Positions 18,968 through 27,190 of a stretch of 64,000 nucleotides of DNA are shown one piece after another. Source of the stretch: a bacterium F11 (GTDB lineage Bacteria; Elusimicrobiota; Elusimicrobia; F11). The stretch spans positions 26,448 through 90,447 of the forward strand of contig MSYE01000193.1 in the NCBI GenBank assembly GCA_002176905.1. Reading direction: 5' to 3'. The translations under genes and the position numbers were made by a program. Within the stretch, counting starts at the first letter, position 1, and every line of letters begins with the position of its first letter. A model generated the notes under the pieces. The model had not been told where the DNA came from and made no database searches. It was given only the letters and a program-made list of their open reading frames with translations.

Positions 18968-20097
18968 GTAAAAATAAAAGGGTGGGATTCCCCTAATATA
19001 AATAGTGGCTTCCCTTTTCCTGATTTAAACGTGATCAAAAGTTCCTCTACAAAATGACTCAGTCGCTCGGTGTTTCGCCCGATCAAATTGATGTAATCAT
19101 ATTGGTGTTTGGAATGAGTTTCCCCCATGGGTTTTTGCTGAGTGAGCATTTCTAACGCACTTTGAATCGCTGCCAAGGGGCTTTTCAATTCATGTGTTAA
19201 TCCCGCCATCGTGTCCTCTCGAAAGTAAGAACTTTCTCGGATAAAATAGGCGTAGAGGAAGGGGCCCAAGGAGAGAATGGCTGCGAGAACAATAACCTCA
19301 ATCCCCAACAGGAAAAGTGAAATTTGATGTGCGCTAACAGATTTCTGGTGGAGAAAATATACAAGGGGAGCTCCCGCAATCAAAAGAGCCCCATAAATGG
19401 CGACAAGGAGCCCTATACGACGAAAAAATATCCTGATATCCATCAAATTGTACTTCAATATCGCATAGGACATGATAAAAGGATAAATAGTAATCGCGAA
19501 ATTTCCCCAAGGATACACATTGATTCCAAATATCGGAAAATATCCAAAACTGCCACCTGTAAATCCAATTATTGTTCCACAGAAAAAATAGAAAAGTTGA
19601 TTTTTCTTGGCGATGGACATTTTATTGAAAGACCTTATTAAATCAACGTGACTTAAAACCACACAACCGATCCACCACGTAAGGAAGAGCGGATATATCT
19701 TTCCTGCTCGCACGTAATAAATCTGGTCAAACAAATACTCCACATGGCTAAAAAAGAAGTCGGTAGGAAGAAAAAATAGAAAGAAAAATCCGATTACGTA
19801 ATTCGCCAAAACCATTTTTTTCTTCCTCTGCCCCAAAAATACGGAAACAAAATGGTAAAAAAGTGGTGCAATCCATATAACACCGAAAAAATAGGATATT
19901 TTCCATGCTGTTATTGCAGCCTGCGGGGTAGTGCTGGTCCCGATCCCAACTACACCAAAACACCATACCGACGCAACCAGGGCAAACAAAAACCAGATGC
20001 GTCCAATCTTTTTGTTTTCGCTTTTGAGGAAGACAAGGAGTCCAAAAGCGAAAGTGGAAATCCCACCCATCAATCCTGATATTGCGAAAGGATTCAT
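18925..20097 (-). CDS. 7TM histidine kinase truncated before the ATPase domain (kinase A)
   Basis: The full 7TM region (about 1-285) and phosphoacceptor helix (His302 in MAGLTHELKSPLA) are present. After LITFKSG (about residue 359) the sequence departs from the family and ends 30 residues later out of frame in kinase B, with no N, G1 or G2 box. It therefore cannot autophosphorylate alone. The ATG at 20097 is chosen because it forms ATGA with the original stop of the upstream kinase; a longer frame to 20187 is an artefact. Likely the left half of a deletion between tandem paralogues. Confidence 0.75.
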   Translation of the reverse strand: MNPFAISGLMGGISTFAFGLLVFLKSENKKIGRIWFLFALVASVWCFGVVGIGTSTTPQAAITAWKISYFFGVIWIAPLFYHFVSVFLGQRKKKMVLANYVIGFFFLFFLPTDFFFSHVEYLFDQIYYVRAGKIYPLFLTWWIGCVVLSHVDLIRSFNKMSIAKKNQLFYFFCGTIIGFTGGSFGYFPIFGINVYPWGNFAITIYPFIMSYAILKYNLMDIRIFFRRIGLLVAIYGALLIAGAPLVYFLHQKSVSAHQISLFLLGIEVIVLAAILSLGPFLYAYFIRESSYFREDTMAGLTHELKSPLAAIQSALEMLTQQKPMGETHSKHQYDYINLIGRNTERLSHFVEELLITFKSGKGKPLFILGESHPFIFTCRFCMLRSSLMPL

Positions 20098-20141
20098 AAA
20101 TCTGTCGGAAGGAAAAACCAAAACTGGCTGCCTTTTCCGTC

Positions 20142-21671
20142 TCATTCTGATTCGACGCCGATTTCCCCCCCATGGGCTTCTACCCAAAGTTTGGCTATTG
20201 CGAGACCTATGCCTGTCCCCTGATTTGACTTTGCGGAGCGTCCTTGAAAGAACCGGTCAAAAACAAAAGGGAGATCCTTTAATGGGATACCTTGCCCCTG
20301 ATCTTTGATGGTGACACGAAATTTGTTTTTTTCGTTTTTAAGGCCAATATTAATGCTTCTTTGAGATGGGCTGAACTTAATCGCATTAGACAATAAGTTT
20401 GTAATGACCTGAATTATCTTTCTTCTATCACAATTTACGATCATTTTTTCCGTATTGCTACTCAATCGAATTTCTAGTTTTTTTCTTGTGGCGAGTTCTG
20501 AGGCTTCGCTTAATGCTTGATGGCAGATTTCTAATAGGTCACTTTCTTCCATATCCAAGAGGACTTTTTTGTCTTTAACTTGAAATAGACTAAGCAGATC
20601 CATTACATAAGCTTTAAGACGATCGGTGTTTCTGTGCATAATCTCAATATATTCAAGGGATTTCTCTGGTCCTTCGCCAGATCTGAGATTACCTTCTAAT
20701 AATTCCGTTATGGATTCAATCGTTGCGAGGGGGCTTTTCAATTCGTGTGTTATCCCTGCCAAGGTGTGTTCCTGATAAAAAGAACTCTTTTTAACAAAAT
20801 AAGCGTACAGGAAAGGGCCTATTGAAAAAATTCCACTCAAGACAATTAAAAATGAAAAGAATAACTTTAAATTTAATCCTGGGTGTTGGCCTGCTTGGTT
20901 ATAGAGGTAATAAATCATTGGTAACGCAACGAGCAACAGCATTCCGTATATCATGACCAAAAGGCCGGCGCGCCTTAAGACAATCTTCAAGTTCAAAAGC
21001 TGATGATTGACAATTGCATAAAAAATAAAGAGATGAGCAACGGGGATACAATACAGGGCAAAAGTGGGAACGGGGATATTAAAATTGGGAAGGAAAATCA
21101 TAGATCCCCCTCCATAACCTATGATATGAGCCAAAATTACATGGGCAATTTGATTTCTTTTTATTCCCGAACTTTTCATAAGACCCTGGAGAAGGAAAAC
21201 CAACACGACGATAGAAATAAATACAAACCATAAAATAAAAAACATATATAAAGGTCCTGGCTCTAAAATAAATCGAAATCCCATTTTTGGCACCACCCTA
21301 TCCACAAAATTCGGGTGAAAGGTAATTAACAAGAAAAGAAATCCAATTGAATAACTAATACGTCTAAGCCAAAAATGGGTCTTATTCTGAGATGTTGATA
21401 TTAGATGCAAAATGAAGGAAAGATAGGTTGCGGGTAAAAATGAAGAAGGACAATGCAAAAACCGAGCAAAGAAGAGGCTGGTTTTTTCGTCTTTGGCGGA
21501 GATCATGAGGTAGAGGAAGAAGGCCCAGGCGGCTATAAGAAGAAGGTAGATTCCAAAAGGGCGGACAATGGGTTTTTTCCAGTCGGAAACGATGGAGAAG
21601 AGGCCTAGGGCGAAGGTTATTCCAACGGTGATCAGGGCGGCGAATTCGTAATGGGAGAAGGTGGAATCCAT
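20142..21671 (-). CDS. 7TM sensor histidine kinase with premature UGA near its end (kinase C)
   Basis: A 509-residue kinase: 7TM region (about 8-295), His309 in LAGITHELKSPLA, N box VITNLLSNAIKFS, G1 KDQGQGIP and G2 GTGIGLAIAKLW. It stops at GVESE followed by TGA, but the same frame continues D-G-K-G-S-Q-F-W-F-F-L-P-T-D-L and ends at 20094 in an ATGA overlap with kinase A. So about 15 terminal residues are cut off by a nonsense codon standing where paralogues have glycine. The lost strand is short, so activity may survive. Confidence 0.88.
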   Translation of the reverse strand: MDSTFSHYEFAALITVGITFALGLFSIVSDWKKPIVRPFGIYLLLIAAWAFFLYLMISAKDEKTSLFFARFLHCPSSFLPATYLSFILHLISTSQNKTHFWLRRISYSIGFLFLLITFHPNFVDRVVPKMGFRFILEPGPLYMFFILWFVFISIVVLVFLLQGLMKSSGIKRNQIAHVILAHIIGYGGGSMIFLPNFNIPVPTFALYCIPVAHLFIFYAIVNHQLLNLKIVLRRAGLLVMIYGMLLLVALPMIYYLYNQAGQHPGLNLKLFFSFLIVLSGIFSIGPFLYAYFVKKSSFYQEHTLAGITHELKSPLATIESITELLEGNLRSGEGPEKSLEYIEIMHRNTDRLKAYVMDLLSLFQVKDKKVLLDMEESDLLEICHQALSEASELATRKKLEIRLSSNTEKMIVNCDRRKIIQVITNLLSNAIKFSPSQRSINIGLKNEKNKFRVTIKDQGQGIPLKDLPFVFDRFFQGRSAKSNQGTGIGLAIAKLWVEAHGGEIGVESE

Positions 21672-21981
21672 TTTCTTTTTATCCTAAAACAGATGTCATC
21701 ATGCGTGAATGATGAGCTCCTTTGTGGAGTAAAAACTGTTTTGCTTGAAATTGATTAACTTGTTTGTGTTCGTGTTAGGAAGGGTTTCATTTTACCGCAA
21801 TATCCTTGCTTGAGATACCGGTTTGGGGCCACCCAATGTAAATTTTTCATCAATTTCTTGTAAACATAGAATATTGTTTTGTTGATAATAAACGATTTTC
21901 ATCAAAGTCGGACTTTATCGCCGGTTCAACCATTCCTTCTGTTCCGCTTCCGCATCCCATTCTAGTAATGTAAGATTTTGC
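21672..21981. other. Divergent intergenic region (kinase C / glycosyltransferase)
   Basis: 310 bp between oppositely transcribed genes; promoters for both must lie here, but no convincing -35/-10 pair stands out. It contains a short hairpin AGCTCCTTTGTGGAGT and AT-rich tracts. No gene is visible. Confidence 0.5.
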
Positions 21982-23874
21982 GTGTCTTCATCGAAAACAG
22001 GTCATCAACCATTCCATTTTTTTTCTGCCAATTGGAAGATTTTTGCCTTGCTTGCCTTCCTTCTGCTGACATTTCAAGTGGCCTCAATCATAAAAACGCA
22101 TTCCAGCACGGTCGATGAACCGTCACTTATTGCGGTGGGGTCCTACTCCATCAAAACAGGAAAAATGGATTTGGAATATTGGTTTCAACCGCCGTTAATG
22201 AAATATTTGTTCGGCCTTTTTTCGCTTCCCTTATTTCCCAATCTTCCTGCGCTCCCGAACCAAACCGATCCCTTCCAAAGCTACGAATTTGGATACAAAT
22301 ACCTCTATCAGAACACGGTTTCTGCCCAAACCCTTTTGTCTTTTGCCAGGCTTCCGGTTCTCTTTCTCTCGCTCTTCCTTGGATGGATTGTCTTCCTGTG
22401 GGGAAAACATTGGTTCGGCATCAAAGGAGGTCTCTTTTCACTTGCCGCCTATGTATTAGAACCCAATCTGATCGCCCACTCGGGGCTGGCCACCACCGAT
22501 ATCGGGTTAACCCTTTTTATGTTTCTGGCCACATTTCTGTTCATGCGATTCATTGAAACCAAAGAAAAGCGATTTCTCGTTCTGGGAGCCGTCTGTGTTG
22601 GACTTGCTGTGACCAGCAAAATCTCAGGGATTTTTTGCGTGGTGTGGTTTTTGCTTCTAACCTTATTCGGCAACCCCAACAAAAAGAAATTTCCTCCTTT
22701 CAAATTGAAAGACCGAACAGTTGATTTTTTGATGATGATGGGAATTCTCACCCTCGTTGTTATCTTGGTTTACCAAGTTCGTTATTTCCCAAGGTTCTTT
22801 GATTTGTTTAAAGAAATGTTTGGGATTAATTTCGGGGAACACGCCTGGGCCAACTATGTTAATTTCTTTCACGGCGAACATCGGCCCGGGGGATGGATCA
22901 GTTATTTTCTTGCTGCTTTTCTCATCAAAACGCCGATTCCTTTTTTGATTCTTGTTGCCTTGGGGATTTCTTTGTCCAAAGAAAAGAAGAAATTGCTCTT
23001 TCTTCTTATTCCAATTGCAAGTTTTTTTGTTATTTGTTCGATTTCATCCAAACAAAACGGACTGCGGTATCTTCTGCCCATTTATCCTTTTCTGTGTGTT
23101 CTCATCGGGTCACTCGGAACCATTAGAAAACCCAAACGACTTCATCTTGGTGTGGCAGCCCTTTTTCTCTGGCTTAGCATTGAGATGGTCATGATCTATC
23201 CCAATTACCTCACCTATTTTAATCAACTCATTGGAGGCCCCAAACAAGGCTATAAATGGTTTGTGGATTGCAACCTAGACTGGGGACAAGACTATCCCGC
23301 TGTAAAGAAGGCCCTTGATCAACAAGCCCCGGCGGAAATGATCCTTGCGACCTTCGGTCCCGGCGATAGAGACTTGCATTTCGGCAAAAATCGACAGGAT
23401 CTTCTTCACGGAGGATACAATTACAGCCAGAATTACAAACATATCAACTCCCTCACCCCCAAAAAAGAACTTCTGGTCATCAGCGCCTCCATTCTTCAGG
23501 GATTCGGATTATCTGATCCCACTGTTTTTTCCTGGCTCCATCAACGGGCCCCTTTGTCACAACCAGCCAATAGCACCTTTATCTATGACATCACAAACGA
23601 TGTCGAAAGCCAGTATAAGATTGGGATGATTTATTCCCGAAACCGAAAATACAACTTGGCCCTGCGCCAATTTCATCGAACAACCGGATTGAGACCAAAC
23701 GAACCCACTCCTTATATTTCGAAGGGAGATGTCTATTTTGAATTGGAAAAATGGTCAGACGCCAAAGAAGCCTATGAACAGGCTCTTCAGAAATCACAAA
23801 AAAAGCCTCAATTTGAATCATTGGAATCCATTATCAAATCCAAAATCAAGCAATTGCCTGTTTCCCAAATATGA
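21982..23874 (+). CDS. GT-C membrane glycosyltransferase (PMT/ArnT-like) with TPR tail
   Basis: Polytopic protein of 630 residues. After the first membrane helix comes the acidic loop TVDEPSLIAVGSYSIKTGK (Asp45-Glu46), where GT-C enzymes place the catalytic Asp, followed by about ten hydrophobic helices. Residues ~545-610 form two TPR-like units (IYSRNRKYNLALRQFHRTTG, GDVYFELEKWSDAKEAYEQAL). Such enzymes transfer sugars from polyprenyl-phosphate donors to periplasmic acceptors. The GTG start at 21982 is the first in frame. It overlaps the downstream methyltransferase by ATGA, so both likely act on the same surface glycan or lipid. Confidence 0.85.
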   Translation: MSSSKTGHQPFHFFSANWKIFALLAFLLLTFQVASIIKTHSSTVDEPSLIAVGSYSIKTGKMDLEYWFQPPLMKYLFGLFSLPLFPNLPALPNQTDPFQSYEFGYKYLYQNTVSAQTLLSFARLPVLFLSLFLGWIVFLWGKHWFGIKGGLFSLAAYVLEPNLIAHSGLATTDIGLTLFMFLATFLFMRFIETKEKRFLVLGAVCVGLAVTSKISGIFCVVWFLLLTLFGNPNKKKFPPFKLKDRTVDFLMMMGILTLVVILVYQVRYFPRFFDLFKEMFGINFGEHAWANYVNFFHGEHRPGGWISYFLAAFLIKTPIPFLILVALGISLSKEKKKLLFLLIPIASFFVICSISSKQNGLRYLLPIYPFLCVLIGSLGTIRKPKRLHLGVAALFLWLSIEMVMIYPNYLTYFNQLIGGPKQGYKWFVDCNLDWGQDYPAVKKALDQQAPAEMILATFGPGDRDLHFGKNRQDLLHGGYNYSQNYKHINSLTPKKELLVISASILQGFGLSDPTVFSWLHQRAPLSQPANSTFIYDITNDVESQYKIGMIYSRNRKYNLALRQFHRTTGLRPNEPTPYISKGDVYFELEKWSDAKEAYEQALQKSQKKPQFESLESIIKSKIKQLPVSQI

Positions 23875-24614
23875 CGGATTCCTTGCCTCTTGAACATCAT
23901 CTCAAACATCAATCCAAGCACTCTCAGGATTTTTTTTGGCACCGCATCCGCTGGCATGTGGTGGGATGGTATATACCCAAGAAAATGTCATCTCGTCTTT
24001 TGGATATAGGAGCGGGCGCTGGTTTTTTGGGCGGCTACTTAAAGAGGAAATTTCCAACATGCACTTACTGCTATTCAGAACCCATCACCCACATTGAAAA
24101 GGCTCTAGAGAAAACATACGGAAAGGAGTCCAATTACCGAAATAAGTTATCCTACCGTGACATTGAGGTTGTTACGCTTCTTGATGTATTGGAACATCAG
24201 GAAAATGACCATGACTTTCTTACCGAGATACTTCACAAAATGGCCCCAAATTCGAAGCTTATTATCATGGTGCCGGCCTTTCAATTTTTATGGTCAGAAT
24301 GGGATAAAAACCTGGGACACTTTAGACGTTATAGAAAAAAAACGTTACGAACCCTCCTGGAGGGTGCAGATGGCCAATGGAGGCACTCTTTTTACCTATT
24401 CCCAGAGATGGTTCCCCTTGCCATCTACAGAAAATGGAAACACAAACTTTTTCCTTCCTCGCAAAACACTCAAAATAACGTTGAATTCCCAAGACTCCCA
24501 CCGCTTATGAACCATCTCCTATTTTTAACCAGCCGATTATTTCTTCTTTTCCGATCCTTTTCTCCAATTGGAACCACATTGGTAGGCGTCTTTCAAAAAA
24601 ATCCAAGAATCTAA
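23871..24614 (+). CDS. Class I SAM-dependent methyltransferase
   Basis: 247 residues. Motif I is LLDIGAGAGFLGGYL, motif II/III region TLLDVLEHQENDHDFL, then LIIMVPAFQFLWSEWDKNLGHFRRYRKKTL, a segment typical of methyltransferases of glycan/lipid loci. It ends with a short hydrophobic stretch near the C-terminus (LLFLTSRLFLLFRSF), suggesting membrane attachment. Coupled by ATGA to the GT-C gene upstream. The substrate is unknown; a polyprenyl-linked sugar or surface glycan is the contextual guess. Confidence 0.85.
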   Translation: MTDSLPLEHHLKHQSKHSQDFFWHRIRWHVVGWYIPKKMSSRLLDIGAGAGFLGGYLKRKFPTCTYCYSEPITHIEKALEKTYGKESNYRNKLSYRDIEVVTLLDVLEHQENDHDFLTEILHKMAPNSKLIIMVPAFQFLWSEWDKNLGHFRRYRKKTLRTLLEGADGQWRHSFYLFPEMVPLAIYRKWKHKLFPSSQNTQNNVEFPRLPPLMNHLLFLTSRLFLLFRSFSPIGTTLVGVFQKNPRI

Positions 24615-24615
24615 G

Positions 24616-24682
24616 AGGATGGGCCGCGCGAGAATCGAACCTGCCCGTCCGACAGGCGGGCTCGCAACCTTGCCCTAAAGAG
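24616..24682 (-). pseudogene. tRNA-Lys 3'-half remnant (attachment-site-like)
   Basis: 25 bp beginning AGGATGGGCCGCGCG are identical to the 3' end of the intact tRNA-Lys at 25725-25797. A ~20-bp GC palindrome (CTGCCCGTCCGACAGGCGGG) follows, and then the match resumes with CTCGCAACCTTG and a degenerate anticodon arm. It is a broken copy lying 1.1 kb from the intact gene in the same orientation. Confidence 0.75.
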
Positions 24683-24774
24683 GAAGAGTTGCCCTCGTCG
24701 ACAATGATTGATTGTCATCCGTTTTTGGTTAATTTTAAAGTCTCTCAATTGTCCCTATGCTATGTATTCATAAT

Positions 24775-24863
24775 TACCTAACAAACTAAATTTAATGTAT
24801 TTGTTAGGTACTCCTTGTTTTTGTTACCAAACCGTACTAGAATAATAGATATGTTAGGTAACA
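24775..24863. promoter_or_regulatory. TTAGGT/ACCTAA operator array upstream of a two-gene operon
   Basis: A perfect inverted repeat TACCTAACAAA (24775-24785) and TTTGTTAGGTA (24800-24810) is followed by a near-palindrome TGTTAGGTAACA (24852-24863) just before the ribosome site AAAGGGG. Three related half-sites in 90 bp suggest a repressor that acts on this promoter, as in toxin-antitoxin operons. Confidence 0.6.
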
Positions 24864-24876
24864 AAGGGGATCACCA

Positions 24877-25197
24877 ATGGCTGGTGTTATAAAAGGCGTT
24901 TTAAGAGAAGAGTTAAACAATTCCATCCGAATGAAAAAGGCCTATGAACGGGAACTAAAAAAACTCCCTCCTGGGAATATCAGCATAAAAAAAATACGAG
25001 GCCACTACTATTCCTATCGAGTTCAACGAGAGGGAAAGCGTGTGCGATTCTTTTATATCGGTAAGACCTCAAAAAAGGCGTGGGAGAAGCATTCGGAGGC
25101 AAAAGAAGTAAGGGCAAAATATAAAAAGCTACTATCTCAGGTGAAGAAGCAAATACGATTTTTGAAAGGAGCCTTACGTGGAAAAGAAGCAATATGA
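24877..25197 (+). CDS. Small basic protein of an accessory two-gene unit
   Basis: 106 residues, very basic. The central part (LPPGNISIKKIRGHYYSYRVQREGKRVRFFYIGK) resembles the small DUF6788-type proteins seen beside nucleotidyltransferase-like genes; this is from memory and not certain. The C-terminal third is a charged helix. It overlaps the next gene by 20 bp and has operator-like repeats upstream, so an antitoxin-like role is possible. It lies between repeated tRNA-Lys ends. Confidence 0.65.
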   Translation: MAGVIKGVLREELNNSIRMKKAYERELKKLPPGNISIKKIRGHYYSYRVQREGKRVRFFYIGKTSKKAWEKHSEAKEVRAKYKKLLSQVKKQIRFLKGALRGKEAI

Positions 25198-25489
25198 ACT
25201 ATGCCATGAGATATTAAGGCGATTTTACAAACATGGCCTTCTGGAGAATATTATTCTGATCGGGAGTTGGTGTATCCTGTTTTACAAAAACTATTTTCAT
25301 CCATCCAAATTCTTGAATGAAGCCGCTTTAAATCGGATGGCAATTGATTTATTAGAGGGACTTATCGATAAAGGTGAAGGAAGAGTGCTCAAAAAAACCT
25401 TTAATTCGGTACCGAGCAAATGGCAAAAGCAGATCTTAAAAGGCCTCGATGATAAAATCCATCGAAAAATCTTATTGGCAATTCTGTAA
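25178..25489 (+). CDS. Internally deleted nucleotidyltransferase-like protein
   Basis: 103 residues starting at GTG. The N-terminal LLENIILIGSWCILFYKNYF looks like the opening helix and glycine-serine turn of nucleotidyltransferase proteins of the AbiEii-like group, in which full members are about 200 residues or more. The expected acidic catalytic segment does not follow; the sequence jumps to a helical C-terminal part (ALNRMAIDLLEGLIDKG, KWQKQILKGLDD). I read it as an in-frame deletion derivative, probably inactive. Coupled to the upstream small basic gene. Confidence 0.6.
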   Translation: MEKKQYELCHEILRRFYKHGLLENIILIGSWCILFYKNYFHPSKFLNEAALNRMAIDLLEGLIDKGEGRVLKKTFNSVPSKWQKQILKGLDDKIHRKILLAIL

Positions 25490-25724
25490 ATGGATGCATA
25501 AAACTCTCCGATTGGTCCAAACGTGTCTCGAAAATGTCTCTCTGCCATGTACGATTCCAGCATATTCCTGGCTAATCTGACCTACTCCCACTTAAAGCTT
25601 CAACCGGAAGAGCAAGGGCCGCGCGAGAACCCTCCTACGTCAAGGCTTCGGAGGGCGAGATACTTTCTTTTGCGCTTATTGCGGTGGGAAAGAATTTATC
25701 CTCCGTAGCTTTAGCGTAGGAGGA
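25490..25724. repeat. Spacer with a third tRNA-Lys end copy and GC palindromes
   Basis: A 14-bp copy of the tRNA-Lys end (GGGCCGCGCGAGAA) lies at 25616-25629. It is followed by palindromic blocks, notably CCTCCGTAGC-TTTA-GCGTAGGAGG at about 25700-25723 touching the tRNA. The sequence resembles short intergenic palindromic repeats rather than a gene. Confidence 0.6.
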
Positions 25725-25797
25725 TGGGCCGCGCGAGAATCGAACTCGCAACCTTGTCCTTAAGAGGGACCTGCTCTACCAGTTGAGCTAGCGGCCC
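25725..25797 (-). tRNA. tRNA-Lys (anticodon CUU)
   Basis: On the reverse strand the acceptor GGGCCGC pairs with GCGGCCC, D arm GCTC/GAGC, anticodon loop CTCTTAA (anticodon CTT), T stem GCGAG/CTCGC with loop TTCGATT. The discriminator is A and CCA is not encoded. Partial copies of its 3' end occur at 24616 and 25616. Confidence 0.95.
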
Positions 25798-25860
25798 GTG
25801 CCGGGGGCTGGCAACCTTTTTGTGGAAGGGATGGTTATCTTACCAAAAGTTGAGGAGGGA

Positions 25861-26118
25861 TTACCCTTCTTCTGATTCGTGATCACAAACTTTGCTTGTG
25901 TCTATTGATACATCGTCACCTTTTTTAATGAATTTGTCTCGTTGGTTAAGAAAAGATATCAATTCCTTGGCCGTCATGTTCTCAGCAGAGCACGTATAGA
26001 ACCGCGCCTCAGCCCCAAACTTTTGAAGTATGGCCTTCTCCAGGCTTTCCGGGGTAAAGGGCGCTGGCGAGTTTATCATCATTTTTATCACTTCATGTCC
26101 GTGAATGGGATCTCCCAC
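25861..26118 (-). CDS. YecH-family (DUF2492) metal-binding protein
   Basis: 85 residues. IHGHEVIKMM at the start, FGAEARFYTCSAENMTAKELISFL in the middle and KVCDHE at the end match the small YecH/DUF2492 proteins, which carry conserved His and Cys residues thought to bind a metal. A soluble cytoplasmic protein of normal length. The role in the family is not firmly established. It is transcribed away from the tRNA-Lys accessory patch and convergently with nothing nearby. Confidence 0.88.
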   Translation of the reverse strand: MGDPIHGHEVIKMMINSPAPFTPESLEKAILQKFGAEARFYTCSAENMTAKELISFLNQRDKFIKKGDDVSIDTSKVCDHESEEG

Positions 26119-26188
26119 TTTTCTCTCCTTTCATCATCAGCAATATCGAATTATCGGGTGATTGTACCAAAAACCTGAATGTGATTCT

Positions 26189-26566
26189 TTATGGGTTAAC
26201 CTCTTGGACGTTGAAATTGTTATCAATCCACAATCCGATGACGTCAACCTTGCCCACTTTTTTTTGGAGAACCCGGATGGCCTTCTTGATCTGGTCCTTT
26301 TGTTGGTCTTCTGAGGCAGGGTTCCCCGCACACCCATCATGACCGGCAATGGCGACCCCCAGGGAATGGTGATTCTCAAGAGATATTTTCAATCTGTTTT
26401 CAATCGACCGAAGGGAACCCTCAGGCTTCTGTTCGGATACGATGAGGTTGGGACCGGGTTCTGTAACCGAGTCAACATAATCAACTTGAAACCGCTTTTG
26501 GAGATAACGAATGACAGGCAACTGAACCCGTCCGTCCATACAATTGATAACCGTGCAAAATTTCAT
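26189..26566 (-). CDS. Short beta-carbonic-anhydrase-like protein
   Basis: 125 residues. INCMDGRVQLPVI contains the Cys9, Asp11 and Arg13 arrangement of beta-carbonic anhydrases, and IAGHDGCAGN provides His76 and Cys79, the other zinc ligands. Full beta enzymes are about 200 residues, so this is a compact version; substitution patterns around the zinc suggest it may not be a true hydratase. The ATG at 26566 is preferred over an upstream TTG because it starts immediately before the core motif. Function is inferred from motifs only. Confidence 0.75.
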   Translation of the reverse strand: MKFCTVINCMDGRVQLPVIRYLQKRFQVDYVDSVTEPGPNLIVSEQKPEGSLRSIENRLKISLENHHSLGVAIAGHDGCAGNPASEDQQKDQIKKAIRVLQKKVGKVDVIGLWIDNNFNVQEVNP

Positions 26567-26707
26567 TTGGGAACCTTCATGGGATAGAAATTGTTTTATG
26601 CTTTGAAACAACCAGGTCTCATTTTAAGAAAGATCCAAAGAGGGGGTCAAATGGCCATAGAGAAATACATATGCTATAAATACCCTAATATCGGTTTTGG
26701 AGTGTAG

Positions 26708-27178
26708 ATGAATCAAATTATTATTCGGGCATCTCTCAGAAATTATCAGATTGGAATTGCTGCCGGCGTTGTTTTGTTGTTACTCGGAATAAAGATGAGA
26801 GCCACCCAACCCACCGGGGGAATCCTCTTTATTTTGGTGGGAGTGGCCCTCTTGGCTGTATCCTATTATAAGCTTACCAACCGACGAAATATTTACATTC
26901 TTTCTTCACAAGGAATCGAGTATTGTCAAACCCGCATCAAACCGCTTCCCTGGAAAGAGATAGCGGCTTCAAAAAAGATCGAATTCGAAGGGAGCTTTTA
27001 TATTTTGCTAAAAGTGGAACAAGTGTCTCGCTTTGATTCCCAACTCACCCATGAGGAGAGCCTTCTGCCCGCCGGCGCAGAAAGCGTAGGGATCAATTCC
27101 CTTTCGCTGCGCATCACCGGTACCGATGCCAATGTGGATAAAATCCTCCAACTGGTCCGTCAAAGAACTTCCGCCTAG
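26708..27178 (+). CDS. Two-TM membrane protein with a cytoplasmic PH-like domain
   Basis: 156 residues: two hydrophobic helices close to the N-terminus (IGIAAGVVLLLLGI; GGILFILVGVALLAVSYY), then a soluble domain (IYILSSQGIEYCQTRIKPLPWKEI) that reads like bacterial PH-type domains. No catalytic residues are evident. The family is not recognised with confidence and the role is unknown. The ATG follows an AT-rich region with weak ribosome-site signal (GGAGTGTAG). Confidence 0.65.
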   Translation: MNQIIIRASLRNYQIGIAAGVVLLLLGIKMRATQPTGGILFILVGVALLAVSYYKLTNRRNIYILSSQGIEYCQTRIKPLPWKEIAASKKIEFEGSFYILLKVEQVSRFDSQLTHEESLLPAGAESVGINSLSLRITGTDANVDKILQLVRQRTSA

Positions 27179-27190
27179 AAACCTTTCTTT

